From Streptomyces atratus (GTDB lineage: Bacteria; Actinomycetota; Actinomycetes; Streptomycetales; Streptomycetaceae), in assembly GCF_014648655.1 (NCBI RefSeq), contig NZ_BMRN01000009.1, forward strand, positions 62,001 to 126,000: a stretch of DNA of 64,000 nt, written 5' to 3'. Positions within the stretch are counted from its first letter, which is position 1; each line of letters opens with the position of its first letter. Positions 33,280 through 41,734 of the stretch are shown in pieces. The notes beneath the pieces were generated by a model. That model had not been told where the DNA came from. It did not search any database and saw nothing but the letters and a program-made list of their open reading frames with translations. Both the position numbers and the translations under genes were made by a program.

Positions 33280-34350
33280 TCAGCCGGTCGGGCGGGGTGG
33301 CGGTGCCGTGCTGGCACGCACCACCAGTCGCGACGGCACGGCGAGCGTGCGCGGCGAAGCCGTCGCGTCGCCGAGGGCCAGCAGCAGCGCCCGGCGGCCG
33401 ATCTCTTCTAGCGGCAGCCGCACCGTGGTCAACGCGGGTGTGACGTCGCAGGCCACCGGAAGATCGTCGAAGCCGACGACGGAGACATCGGCGGGCACGC
33501 TTCGCCCGAGGTCGTCACGGAGCGCCGCGAGCGCCCCGAGCGCCATGGCGTCATTGAGTGCGAAGAGCGCGGTGATCCCCGGCGACCTGCGGAACAACCG
33601 CACCGCAGCGGCCCGCCCGCCGTCCCGGGTGAAGTCGGCCTCGACGCGATGGCGCTCCTGAACGGAGATGCCCAGTTCGGCCGCCCGCTCCAGGAAGCCG
33701 TGCAGCCGGTCCTGCACGGAGACCAGCGCCAGCGGTCCGCAGATGATGCCGATCTCCGTGTGCCCCAGCTGGGCGAGATGCTCGGCGACCGCCCGGCCGC
33801 CCTCGCGGTTTCCCGGCACGATCGTGTCCACCGGAAGATCCTGGTGCGCGACCGCGGTCACCCGGCCGCCCTGCGCCGCGAACGCCTCCAGCTCCTGGGT
33901 GAGCGCGGGGCTCCCGCCGGTGAAGCCCGAGCCGGCGAGGACGACGGCGCGGGCCCGCTGAGCCCGCAGCCGTGCAACGTACTCTGCCTGGAGTCCGGGC
34001 TCATGGAAGGTGCCGGCCAGCATCACGAGGAGCTTGTGGTCGCGGGCGACCTCCATGACGCCGGCCGCGATGGCGGAGTAGTAGGCGTCGTTCACATCGT
34101 GCACGATCAGACCGACGATGGACGTCGTGGACTGCACGAGCGCGCGGGCCGGCGCGTTGGACACATAGCGGAGCCGGGCGGCCGCCTCCAGGACGCGCTC
34201 CTGCAGCTCCTGGGTGACGTTGCGGTTGCTGTCGCTGAGGACACGCGAAGCCGTGGCGAGCGAGACCCCGGCGACCTGCGCGACCTGCTGGAGCGTCACG
34301 GCGGACGGCGGGCGGGGACGGGCGGAACGTCGCTTGACCTGGCTCTGCAT
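33280..34350 (-). CDS. LacI-family transcriptional repressor
   Basis: A 356-residue repressor, apparently intact. The helix-turn-helix lies in about residues 18-40 (VTLQQVAQVAGVSLATASRVL) with hinge, then a complete sugar-binding domain (VGLIVHDVNDAYYSAIAAG, TALFALNDAMALGALAAL, VSVVGFDDLPVACDVTPALTTVRLP). ATG 34350 lacks a Shine-Dalgarno site, but TATCGT lies 6 bases upstream, consistent with a leaderless transcript. An operator-like site overlaps this promoter, so it probably regulates itself. Its neighbours on both sides are decayed sugar genes, so it may be a repressor with few targets left. Confidence 0.9.
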   Translation of the reverse strand: MQSQVKRRSARPRPPSAVTLQQVAQVAGVSLATASRVLSDSNRNVTQELQERVLEAAARLRYVSNAPARALVQSTTSIVGLIVHDVNDAYYSAIAAGVMEVARDHKLLVMLAGTFHEPGLQAEYVARLRAQRARAVVLAGSGFTGGSPALTQELEAFAAQGGRVTAVAHQDLPVDTIVPGNREGGRAVAEHLAQLGHTEIGIICGPLALVSVQDRLHGFLERAAELGISVQERHRVEADFTRDGGRAAAVRLFRRSPGITALFALNDAMALGALAALRDDLGRSVPADVSVVGFDDLPVACDVTPALTTVRLPLEEIGRRALLLALGDATASPRTLAVPSRLVVRASTAPPPRPTG

Positions 34351-34369
34351 AGGGCTACGATAGCTGCAC

Positions 34370-34383
34370 TGAAAGCGTTTTCC
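34370..34383. promoter_or_regulatory. LacI-type operator upstream of the repressor gene
   Basis: TGAAAGCGTTTTCC is a near-palindrome of the classic LacI-family form (one mismatch between GAAAGC and GTTTTC). It starts 20 bases upstream of the repressor ATG and would overlap the core promoter. Confidence 0.6.
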
Positions 34384-34439
34384 CATTGCGCACGCAATAG
34401 GAAACCCGGCACCGGGAACGTCCTGCCGCCCCTCGGTCA

Positions 34440-34816
34440 GTCCGTGCTCCATCTACCCGGCGCGGTCGGCGGCATCGTGGCCGGACAGCGGTGGACGGCA
34501 TCACCGCGGAAGGCGTACAACTTCGCCCGTGTGCCGCGGGCGCGCAGCCCGGAGAGTTCGTCGATACCGCGGTGCGCGATGTCGGCAACGGCGACCGCAC
34601 GTGCGTCCGCTTCGGGGGCAGTCCCCGGCTCGGCGAACCACACGGGGCTGCGACTGGAAGGCGACTCAGGAGATCGGCTTTGACGATGTCTTCCAGTACG
34701 AAGACTTCGCGAAACCCCCGGGTCGGCGGAGCGGCACTCTCGAACAGCTCCACCCCGAGCTGGGGGCAACGTCCTACGAGGCCTGGGTGAACAAGGCGAA
34801 CAGACACCCGTACTGA
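34440..34816 (+). pseudogene. Possible NAD-dependent epimerase/dehydratase remnant
   Basis: Reading across three frames gives fragments that fit the C-terminal half of an NAD-epimerase: KAYNFAR, then AQPGEFVDTAVRDV, then TCVRFGGSPRLGEPHG, then GLRLEGDS and QEIGFDDVFQYEDF. The last ORF ends ATSYEAWVNKANRHPY at 34816; I could not place that tail. At least two frame changes are needed, and the N-terminal nucleotide-binding half is missing. It lies divergent from the LacI gene, where a target gene would be expected. The assignment is tentative. Confidence 0.4.
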
Positions 34817-34934
34817 AACGGCATAGGAACGAGAAACCGATCGGTTCGTTGCCGATGTGCCGGGGTATCGGGGGCCGAGCGGCCGACGGCTTGCCACTCA
34901 CTCATGGAAGGGCAGCAAGACGCCGGCCGTTTCT

Positions 34935-34998
34935 CTGAGGCAGGTACTGCGTGACACAGGTACTACGTGACACAGGTGCTACGTGACGCAGGTACTAC
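34935..34998. repeat. 16-bp tandem repeat, about four copies
   Basis: Units 34951-34966, 34967-34982 and 34983-34998 follow GTGACACAGGTACTAC with one change in each of the second and third. A more diverged unit (12 of 16 matches) precedes at 34935-34950. The array overlaps the stop codon of the DUF6381 gene. Confidence 0.8.
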
Positions 34999-35186
34999 TT
35001 CGGCGGGCGGACTTTCTCGCTGCCCTTGGTGCCCTGCTGGTCACTCTGCTCCTGCAGCTTCTGGGCCTTCTCCTGGAGCCGCCGGCGCTGCTCAGGGTCG
35101 GTGGTGCGCTCAGCGGCCTCGGTCATGTGCCGGGCCTTCTCGCGCAGCTGCTGCGCACGGTCACCGGATTCACGTGCAACGCTCAT
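34995..35186 (-). CDS. DUF6381-type small coiled-coil protein
   Basis: A 63-residue, highly charged, Glu/Gln/Arg-rich protein predicted to be almost all helix (SGDRAQQLREKARHMTEAAE, then a second RRRLQEKAQKLQEQ helix). It resembles the DUF6381 family of small Streptomyces proteins, whose function is unknown. Two ATG codons are adjacent; 35186 is chosen because AAGGAG then has a workable spacing. The stop codon lies inside the 16-bp tandem repeat. Confidence 0.7.
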   Translation of the reverse strand: MSVARESGDRAQQLREKARHMTEAAERTTDPEQRRRLQEKAQKLQEQSDQQGTKGSEKVRPPK

Positions 35187-35318
35187 CATCGCTCCTTGTG
35201 CGGTTGGGAAGAGCTTGCTCCATCAGAGAACCAGCGTCGCCGGTTCACCGCACCTCGAATCGTCACTCAGCGTTACGATGTGCCGTGGGGGTGGTGTGGC
35301 GCTGGCATGATCGAGGGC

Positions 35319-36011
35319 ATGAACGAGAGCATCATCGCCGCGTGTGACGGGGCATCGAAGGGCAATCCGGGGCCTGCGGCCTGGGCGTGGGTCGTGGCCG
35401 ATGCGCAGGGGCGACCGGAGCGCTGGGAAGCGGGTCCGCTGGGAACCGCCACCAACAATGTCGCCGAACTCACGGCACTGCAGGAGCTGTTGGAGTCCAC
35501 GGATCCGTCCGTGGCGATCGAAGTACGGATGGATTCGCAGTACGCGATGAACGCGGTGACGAAGTGGCTGCCGGGATGGAAGCGCAACGGCTGGAAGACC
35601 TCGGCCGGAAAGCCGGTGGCCAACCGTGACCTGGTGTCCCGCATCGACGCCCTGCTGACCGGCCGGACCGTGGACTTCGTCTATGTGCCCGCCCATCAGG
35701 TGGACGGAGATCCGCTCAACGCCCTCGCCGACCAGGCGGCCAGCGAGGCTGCTGTGGCGCAGCGGCCGGCCGGTACCGCGCACGGCTCGCAGCTGCCGAC
35801 GCCCGCTCCGGCCCGGGCGACCGAGGGGCGGGGCAGGAGTGCCCCGGCGAAGAAGGCAGGGGGCGCGGCACGCTCCGCACGCTTGGGTGGAACCATCCGG
35901 GCCAAGTTCGCGGGCCGCTGCCACTGCGGAAAACCTTACGCGGCACAGGAGATGATCGCCAAGAACCCGAACGGCTGGGGCCACCCGGAGTGCCGCACCG
36001 CGCCCGCCTGA
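35319..36011 (+). CDS. Ribonuclease H-like protein with cysteine-containing C-terminal tail
   Basis: A 230-residue protein. Residues 1-143 form an RNase HI domain with the complete acidic site: Asp10 (ACDGASKGNPGP), Glu50 (NNVAEL), Asp72 (MDSQYA) and Asp138 (NALADQA), plus His126. It should cleave RNA in RNA/DNA hybrids. A basic Ala/Pro/Lys-rich linker (145-195) leads to a short tail with Cys201, Cys203 and Cys225 (CHCGKPY...HPEC), perhaps a small zinc site. ATG 35319 aligns with the family N-terminus; ATG 35307 is the alternative. Confidence 0.88.
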   Translation: MNESIIAACDGASKGNPGPAAWAWVVADAQGRPERWEAGPLGTATNNVAELTALQELLESTDPSVAIEVRMDSQYAMNAVTKWLPGWKRNGWKTSAGKPVANRDLVSRIDALLTGRTVDFVYVPAHQVDGDPLNALADQAASEAAVAQRPAGTAHGSQLPTPAPARATEGRGRSAPAKKAGGAARSARLGGTIRAKFAGRCHCGKPYAAQEMIAKNPNGWGHPECRTAPA

Positions 36012-36184
36012 GGCACGGTCGGTCGGGCCTGCGCACCCGGTGCGGGCCCGACGGAGGCGGAGCGCCGGCCGGAGCGGGCGAGTGGCCACGCGAAATGAGG
36101 CCCGCGTGCCATGATGCGGCTCCGACGGCAGCGTCCGCAGTGCTCTGCCGATGCCGCCGGCAACGGCGACACGCTGGGGGGCGT

Positions 36185-36916
36185 ATGGGAAGCACGGGAA
36201 CGGTTCTGCGCGAGTTGCGCGGCGCACAGAAGACGGCCAAGGGGGTGTCGCTGTACTCGCGGTACGTGAACCGCCCGGCCGGACGGGTGTTCGCGGCAGG
36301 TGCATACCGCATCGGACTGACACCCAATCAAGTCACTTTGATCAGCGCGGCATTCACCTTCACCGCCATCGCCTCGGTGGCTCTCGTCCGGCCGTCCTGG
36401 GGGCTCGCGGTCGCGGTGTACGCGGGGCTCGTCATCGGCTTCGCCTTCGATTCGGCCGACGGGCAGCTGGCCAGGCTGACCGGCAGGGGAGGTCCGGACG
36501 GCGAGTGGCTGGACCATGTCGTCGACTGCGCCAAGATGATCCTCGTACACACCGCCGTGCTGATCTCGTTCCAGCGGTTTTTCGATCTGCCGGCCGAGGG
36601 CTGGCTGCTCCTGCCGCTGGGCTTCCTGTTCACCGCCGTGCTGACCTTCTGCGCCGGGCTGCTGCGCGAACAGCTGGGGAAGGCGGCCGCCTTGCCCACG
36701 GCGGGCAGCGGTGCCGCGGCCCCGGTGTCCCGGGTGCGGGCCGTGGCACTGCTGCCTGCCGACTACGGGGTGTTCTGTCTGGTGTTCCTGCTGCTCGGCG
36801 ACCGGACCGCGTTCCGCATCGGCTATGCGGTGCTCGCCGTCGTGCACGCACTGTTCCTGGTGGCGTTCCTCGCCAAGTGGTTCAGGGAGCTGACAGCGCT
36901 CCGGACTGCGGACTGA
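36185..36916 (+). CDS. CDP-alcohol phosphatidyltransferase-family membrane enzyme
   Basis: A 243-residue integral membrane protein with about six helices. The CDP-alcohol phosphotransferase signature is complete: DSADGQLARLTGRGGPDGEW and then LDHVVD, that is DxxDGxxAR...GxxxDxxxD. It transfers a phospho-alcohol from, or to, a CDP-linked lipid or sugar. The neighbouring, convergent cytidylyltransferase could supply the CDP-alcohol. The 3' ends of the two genes overlap by 35 bases. Together they open the polysaccharide region and may add a polyol-phosphate or modify a lipid carrier; the actual alcohol is unknown. Confidence 0.87.
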   Translation: MGSTGTVLRELRGAQKTAKGVSLYSRYVNRPAGRVFAAGAYRIGLTPNQVTLISAAFTFTAIASVALVRPSWGLAVAVYAGLVIGFAFDSADGQLARLTGRGGPDGEWLDHVVDCAKMILVHTAVLISFQRFFDLPAEGWLLLPLGFLFTAVLTFCAGLLREQLGKAAALPTAGSGAAAPVSRVRAVALLPADYGVFCLVFLLLGDRTAFRIGYAVLAVVHALFLVAFLAKWFRELTALRTAD

Positions 36917-37331
36917 CGAGCGTGTCCAGCGCCCGGCGCAGCTGGGTGCTGGACGTGTGCACGGTGTACGGGAAGTAGACCACCTCGACGCCGACCTCGG
37001 CGAAGTCGCGCTCCAGCCGCTTGCCCTTCTCGGTGTCCCGCCAGTCGTCCCCCTTGAAGATGACGTCGAACCTGACCTGCTGCCAGGTCTCGACCTTGTC
37101 GGGCACGGTCTCGACGAACGCAGCGTCCACGTAGCGGACACTGCGTACGATCTCCAGCCGTTCCGGCAGCGGAATCACCGGTTTGTGGCCTTTGGCGAGT
37201 GCGGCCATCTCGTCCGAGACGACGCCCGCGACGAGGTAGTCGCACTGGCTGCGGGCATGCCGCAGGATGTTGAGGTGTCCTATGTGGAAGAGGTCGTAGA
37301 CCCCCGGCGCGTAGCCGACCCTGTGCACCAT
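36882..37331 (-). CDS. TagD-like glycerol-3-phosphate cytidylyltransferase family
   Basis: A 149-residue nucleotidyltransferase. HIGH at residues 16-19 (GVYDLFHIGHLNIL) binds CTP, the family lysine-containing FKGDDW follows, and the C-terminal HTSSTQLRR replaces the usual RTxGISTT loop. Members make CDP-glycerol, CDP-ribitol or related CDP-alcohols for wall polymers. It is convergent with, and overlaps, the CDP-alcohol phosphotransferase, a likely partner. Because the C-terminal motif deviates, the substrate may differ from glycerol-3-phosphate. Confidence 0.87.
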   Translation of the reverse strand: MVHRVGYAPGVYDLFHIGHLNILRHARSQCDYLVAGVVSDEMAALAKGHKPVIPLPERLEIVRSVRYVDAAFVETVPDKVETWQQVRFDVIFKGDDWRDTEKGKRLERDFAEVGVEVVYFPYTVHTSSTQLRRALDTLVSPQSGALSAP

Positions 37332-37542
37332 CCGTTCTCTCCCCCCACGGTGAACGTGATGTCCGTGTCCAGCGGCAGTTGTCCGGACATGGCATCCGGT
37401 GCTGCGGGATATCGGTATCGGTGTTGATGGTGCAACGACCTTACTGTGAAGACCACTTGCGCATCTCGTGAACGGATAAGCTCACTTTTGGGGCTGTTCC
37501 TTGGGGGGAACACAGAATGTCCGGGGGGAAGGGCGAGCGTCC

Positions 37543-38808
37543 ATGTCCGATGCCGATCGTCACAAGCCGTTCGAAGACCGCACTCTGCTGGTCGTCTCGA
37601 CCAACTACGCACCGGAGCTGACGGGCATCGGTCCGTACGCCGCGCAGCTCGCCGAGCACTGGGCCGCGTCCGGGGCAGAGACCCATGTACTGACCGGCAT
37701 GCCGCACTATCCGTCCTGGCGTACCGAAGCGGAGTACCGGGGCGTGTGGCGGGTCGCCGAGAAGCGGGCCGGGGTCACCGTCCACCGGCGAAGACACTAT
37801 GTGCCGCCGCGCCAGACGGCCCTGCGCAGAGCGGCGTTCGAGGCCACGGTGCTCGGGCACGGTCTGCTGTCGCCGCCCGTTTCGCGTCCGCCGGACGCGG
37901 TGATCTCCCAGATGCCGAGCCTTGCGGGCGGTGTCATCGGGGCCCGGCTGGCGGGCCGCCACCGAGTCCCGCACATACCGGTCGTGCAGGATCTGATGGG
38001 CGCCGCCGCCGCACAGAGCGGTATCCGGGGCGGGGGCCGGGCGGCAGCCGTCGCCTCGGCGGCCGAACGTTACGCGCTGCGCGGCGCCGCCCTCGTCGGA
38101 GTCATCCACGAGAGTTTCGTCCCGCGTGTCACCGAGTACGGCGTGGACCCGGGGCGTATCCGTATCGTTCCCAACTGGTCGCATGTGCAGGCGCCTTCGG
38201 CAGACCGTGCGGGGACCCGGGCAAGACTCGGCTGGAGCGAGGGCGCTCCCGTGGTCCTGCACTCCGGGAACATGGGACTCAAACAGGGCCTGGAGGTCCT
38301 GATCGACGCGGCCCGGCTGGCACCGGAGATACGTTTCGTACTGATGGGGGACGGGAATCAGCGCGCGGCGCTGCTGGGGCGTGCGACGGGCCTGCGCAAT
38401 CTCGACTTCCTGCCGCCGGCCGGCGCGGACGAGTTCACGGACATTCTCGCTGCCGCCGATGTGCTGGCGGTGACCCAGCGGGCATCCGTGCTCGACATGA
38501 GCGTCCCGTCCAAACTCACCTCGTACTTCGTCTCGGGCCGCCCTGTCGTCGCTTCGGTCGCCGACGGGGGAGGCACCGCCCAGGAGGTCCACCGGTCCGG
38601 CGCCGGGATCCTCGTCGCACCGGAGGATCCCGCCGCGCTGCTGTCAGCCGTACGCAAGCTCTTCGAAGCGCCGGCCGAAGCGGACCGGATCGGCGCCAAC
38701 GGACCGCAGTACGTCGCACGTCACCTGAGCCGGGAGGCGGGCCTGGCCCGCTTCGACGCTCTGCTCACCGAGGTCCTCGCGGACGCACAAGGGAGACCAC
38801 GCCGATGA
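37543..38808 (+). CDS. WcaI-like family 4 glycosyltransferase
   Basis: A 421-residue GT-B enzyme. The N-terminus TLLVVSTNYAPELTGIGPYA is typical of WcaI-type transferases of colanic-acid-like pathways. The donor-binding domain has VVLHSGNMGLKQGLEVLI, FLPPAGADEF and the acidic region DMSVPSKLTSYFVSGRPVVAS. It transfers a nucleotide-activated sugar, perhaps fucose, to the lipid-linked repeat. It starts a three-gene operon; its stop overlaps the next start (ATGA). ATG 37543 fits the protein start; upstream purines (GGGGGGAAGGGCGAG) are distant but usable. Confidence 0.88.
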   Translation: MSDADRHKPFEDRTLLVVSTNYAPELTGIGPYAAQLAEHWAASGAETHVLTGMPHYPSWRTEAEYRGVWRVAEKRAGVTVHRRRHYVPPRQTALRRAAFEATVLGHGLLSPPVSRPPDAVISQMPSLAGGVIGARLAGRHRVPHIPVVQDLMGAAAAQSGIRGGGRAAAVASAAERYALRGAALVGVIHESFVPRVTEYGVDPGRIRIVPNWSHVQAPSADRAGTRARLGWSEGAPVVLHSGNMGLKQGLEVLIDAARLAPEIRFVLMGDGNQRAALLGRATGLRNLDFLPPAGADEFTDILAAADVLAVTQRASVLDMSVPSKLTSYFVSGRPVVASVADGGGTAQEVHRSGAGILVAPEDPAALLSAVRKLFEAPAEADRIGANGPQYVARHLSREAGLARFDALLTEVLADAQGRPRR

Positions 38809-40493
38809 CCCAGCCGTTCCGCGCCCTGGAGGACCAGGACGAACCCGCACTGCTGAGGGATCAGTTCCGTCAGCTCCTGCGCTACCGCGCACTGCTCGCC
38901 TCCGGCGTCGTCCTCGGACTCCTCGGCGGCGGCTGGCTCGCCCTGAGCGGCGAGGAGAACTACACATCGACGGGCGAGGTGGTCGTACGCTCCGCCGTCT
39001 CGGACCCCTTCGCCGCGGGCGCCTCCGCCGACAAGGGCATCAACATCGGCTCCGAGCGGCAGACCGCCGTCAGCGACACCGTGGGCACCCTGGCCGTCGG
39101 CTCCCTGGCCAGGCAGGGCGACCGGGTGGAGGTCGGGACCCTGCTGTCCGGTCTCCAGGTCACGAACCCGCCGAACACGCTCGTGCTCCGCTTCTCCTAC
39201 ACCGGCCGCACCCCCGCGCTGGCGAAGGCGCGGGCCGAGGCGCTCGCCGACGCCTATCTGGAGATCCGCAGACAGCGCACCGAGGACAGCATCGCCAACA
39301 TGGTCGACGGCTACCGCGCCCAGCTGAAGCCCCTCACCGAACAGCGCGATGAGCTGGCGGAGCAGGCCGGGACGAGCAACGACGTGACCAGCGCGCGGGC
39401 CAACCTCGTGGTCTCGATCTCCGAACTGAGCAGGAAGATCTCGGAGTTGCGGGCCCTGGACACCACGCCCGGCTATCTGACGAAGAAGCCCGTCGCGCCC
39501 ACGGACCCCACCGGTGCGGGGCTGCCCCTGTTGCTCGGACTCGGCGGTGTCGTCGGCCTCGCGCTCGGCCTGCTCCTTTCGTGGGTACGCCTGGTCTTCG
39601 ACCCGGCCGTGCGCTCCACCCGGGAGCTGGTCCGTTCGCTCGGCGCGCCGCTGCTCGGCACCCTGCCCAGGGAACGGGCATCCGCGGGCGCGCTGCTCGC
39701 CATCGGGCGGAGCGGTAGCCGACTCGCCGAGGAGTACCGGGCGGTCGCCTTCCGGCTCGCCTACGACCCGTCGTTCGCCCAGCGCCGCAGACTCCTGGTC
39801 ACGGCCCCGCGCGGGGACAACGCCGCGGCGGCCGCCGCCGCGGTCAACCTGGCCGCGGCCTTCGCCGAGATGGGACGTGACGTACTCCTGGTCGAGGCCG
39901 ATCTGCGCACCCCCTCACTGGCCAGGGACCTCGGCCCGGCCGTGCAGGGCGCCGGGCCGCGCTGGGCATCGGGGAGCGAACGGGCCTGGCCGTCGGACAG
40001 CCGGATGAATGTGGACGTACCCGGGTCGGGCGCCTTCACCCTGATAGCGGGCCGGCGCACGGACAACGTCCCGCGTGCCCTGACCTCCGCGCCCGTCGGA
40101 CGGATCGTCGCCGAGGGCGACCGGCCGGGCGCCGTCGTCATCGTGCTGGCCCCGCCCGTGCTCTCGTACGCGGATGCCGTCGCACTGATCGACCGGGTGG
40201 AGGGTGTCGTGGTGGTCTGCGACCCGCGCGAGGTGCACCGCAGCGACCTGGAGCGGATCCGCGAGATCATCGGGGCGGCCGGAGGCTCCGTGCTCGGCGC
40301 CCTGTTGCACCCCGGCCGGAGCCGCTACGAGCGCCGGGCCCGCAAGAAGGCCGGCCGGCGCCGCACGGGGGGCGGCCGGTCCGGCTCCGCTACCGGCCGG
40401 GACGACGGTGGCCGCGGCGGCCGGGAGCACACCGGCGACCCGGCCGAGACGCTCGGCCTGCGCACCTTCGATCCCACCGCGGGACACAGATGA
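38805..40493 (+). CDS. Wzz/Wzc-like polysaccharide chain-length protein with degenerate ATPase
   Basis: A 562-residue protein. Two membrane helices (about 29-47 and 240-261) flank an extracytoplasmic coiled-coil domain, the Wzz/Wzc topology. A cytosolic P-loop-like domain follows from about residue 300. Its Walker A position reads TAPRGDNAA (333-341), without the GKS/T residues, and Walker A' reads VLLVEADLR, so kinase activity is doubtful. A 75-residue Arg/Gly-rich tail ends the protein and lacks a Tyr cluster. ATG 38805 overlaps the glycosyltransferase stop; its own stop overlaps the flippase start. It probably controls polymer length with Wzy. Confidence 0.82.
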   Translation: MTQPFRALEDQDEPALLRDQFRQLLRYRALLASGVVLGLLGGGWLALSGEENYTSTGEVVVRSAVSDPFAAGASADKGINIGSERQTAVSDTVGTLAVGSLARQGDRVEVGTLLSGLQVTNPPNTLVLRFSYTGRTPALAKARAEALADAYLEIRRQRTEDSIANMVDGYRAQLKPLTEQRDELAEQAGTSNDVTSARANLVVSISELSRKISELRALDTTPGYLTKKPVAPTDPTGAGLPLLLGLGGVVGLALGLLLSWVRLVFDPAVRSTRELVRSLGAPLLGTLPRERASAGALLAIGRSGSRLAEEYRAVAFRLAYDPSFAQRRRLLVTAPRGDNAAAAAAAVNLAAAFAEMGRDVLLVEADLRTPSLARDLGPAVQGAGPRWASGSERAWPSDSRMNVDVPGSGAFTLIAGRRTDNVPRALTSAPVGRIVAEGDRPGAVVIVLAPPVLSYADAVALIDRVEGVVVVCDPREVHRSDLERIREIIGAAGGSVLGALLHPGRSRYERRARKKAGRRRTGGGRSGSATGRDDGGRGGREHTGDPAETLGLRTFDPTAGHR

Positions 40494-41734
40494 AGGCACG
40501 GACCGCGATCGTCTGCTCGGTCGCGGACCAGGGCGTGGCGGCGCTCACCAACATCCTGGTACTGGTGGCCGCCGCCCGGCTCTCCACGGTGGCCGACTTC
40601 GCCCGCTTCTCGGCGGTCTACCTCGTCTTCACCGTGCTGCTGGGGGTATCCGGCGCCTACACCGGGCAGCCGCTGGTGCTGCGGCGCGGCGAGAGCGACG
40701 AGGTGCGCGGCGCGTGCCGGTCGGCGGTCGCCTTCACCCTGCTCACCGCGGCCGCGCTCGGCGCCCTGCTCGCCACCGTCTGCCTGACGCTGCCGGGAGC
40801 CACCGCACATGCCCTGATGATGCTGGGGCTCGTCCTGCCGGTGGTGCTGGGACAGGACACCATGCGTTACGCCTTCTCCACCCTGCACCTGCCGCACCTG
40901 GCGCTGGCGGGCGATGTACTCAGACTGGTCTGTGTGCTGGGCGCGCTGGCCGTACAGCCGTACGGTGCCGCGGCGGCCCGGCTCGTCAGCGTCTGGGGGC
41001 TGTCCGCGCTGCCCGCTCTCCTGCTGTCGGCCGCCCTGCTGCACCGCAGAGTGGCCGGTACGCCCCTGCGGCTCAAGGTCCTGCTGCGGAGAGGGCATCT
41101 GGGACGACGCTTCGTGGTGGAGTTCGGGGTGGGAAACGCCACCAGCCAGCTCTCCGTGCTCGGGCTCGGCATGGTCGGCAATCCACTCGTGGTGGGCGCC
41201 CTGCGCGGTGCCACCACTGTCTTCGGGCCGCTGAACGTGCTGTTCACCTCGGCAACCGGCTTCGGCCCGCCACTGCTCGGACGGCTCGCCTCCGAACGGC
41301 GCAGGATACGTGCCACAGCGACGCTCGCCGCGGTCCTGGCCGTCACAGCCGCCGCCTGGGCCACCGCACTCGCCCTGCTGCCCGACGGAATCGGCCGCCA
41401 TCTGCTCGGCGACACCTGGCCCACGGCCGCCGCCCTGCTCCCGGCAACGGGCAGCCAGTACGCGGCGATGGCTGTCGGCACCTGCGGGCTGCTGGCGCTC
41501 CGGATGCTCGACCCCCGTACCACTCTCTCCATCCAGGTGGTCTTCTCGCTCGCCGCCGTCGCCTTCCTCACCGGCGGCTATGTGCTCGGCGGGGTGCCGG
41601 GCGCGGCCTGGGGCCTGTGCCTGGGATCCGTCTGCAAGGCGGTGGCCACCTGGACCCGGGTGGCCCGGCTCAGGCGCCGCACCGCGGTGGAACAGGTGCC
41701 CGTCAGTGCGAGCGCTGTCCGCTCCAGCTCCTGA
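40490..41734 (+). CDS. Wzx-like polysaccharide flippase (MOP superfamily)
   Basis: A 414-residue membrane protein with about 12 hydrophobic helices and short loops, fitting the MOP/PST exporters that flip undecaprenyl-linked repeat units. It starts by ATGA overlap with the chain-length gene. Its 3' end overlaps the convergent polymerase gene by 32 bases. The family call rests on topology and context more than on strict motifs. Partners would be the Wzy polymerase and Wzc-like protein alongside. Confidence 0.8.
   Translation: MKARTAIVCSVADQGVAALTNILVLVAAARLSTVADFARFSAVYLVFTVLLGVSGAYTGQPLVLRRGESDEVRGACRSAVAFTLLTAAALGALLATVCLTLPGATAHALMMLGLVLPVVLGQDTMRYAFSTLHLPHLALAGDVLRLVCVLGALAVQPYGAAAARLVSVWGLSALPALLLSAALLHRRVAGTPLRLKVLLRRGHLGRRFVVEFGVGNATSQLSVLGLGMVGNPLVVGALRGATTVFGPLNVLFTSATGFGPPLLGRLASERRRIRATATLAAVLAVTAAAWATALALLPDGIGRHLLGDTWPTAAALLPATGSQYAAMAVGTCGLLALRMLDPRTTLSIQVVFSLAAVAFLTGGYVLGGVPGAAWGLCLGSVCKAVATWTRVARLRRRTAVEQVPVSASAVRSSS

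Noticed and set aside
37446..38804. N-terminal extension of the Wzc-like frame
   Set aside because: The frame is open for 450 codons through the WcaI gene, but its translation is Arg/Gly/Pro-rich and the real protein starts at ATG 38805, which overlaps the previous stop.
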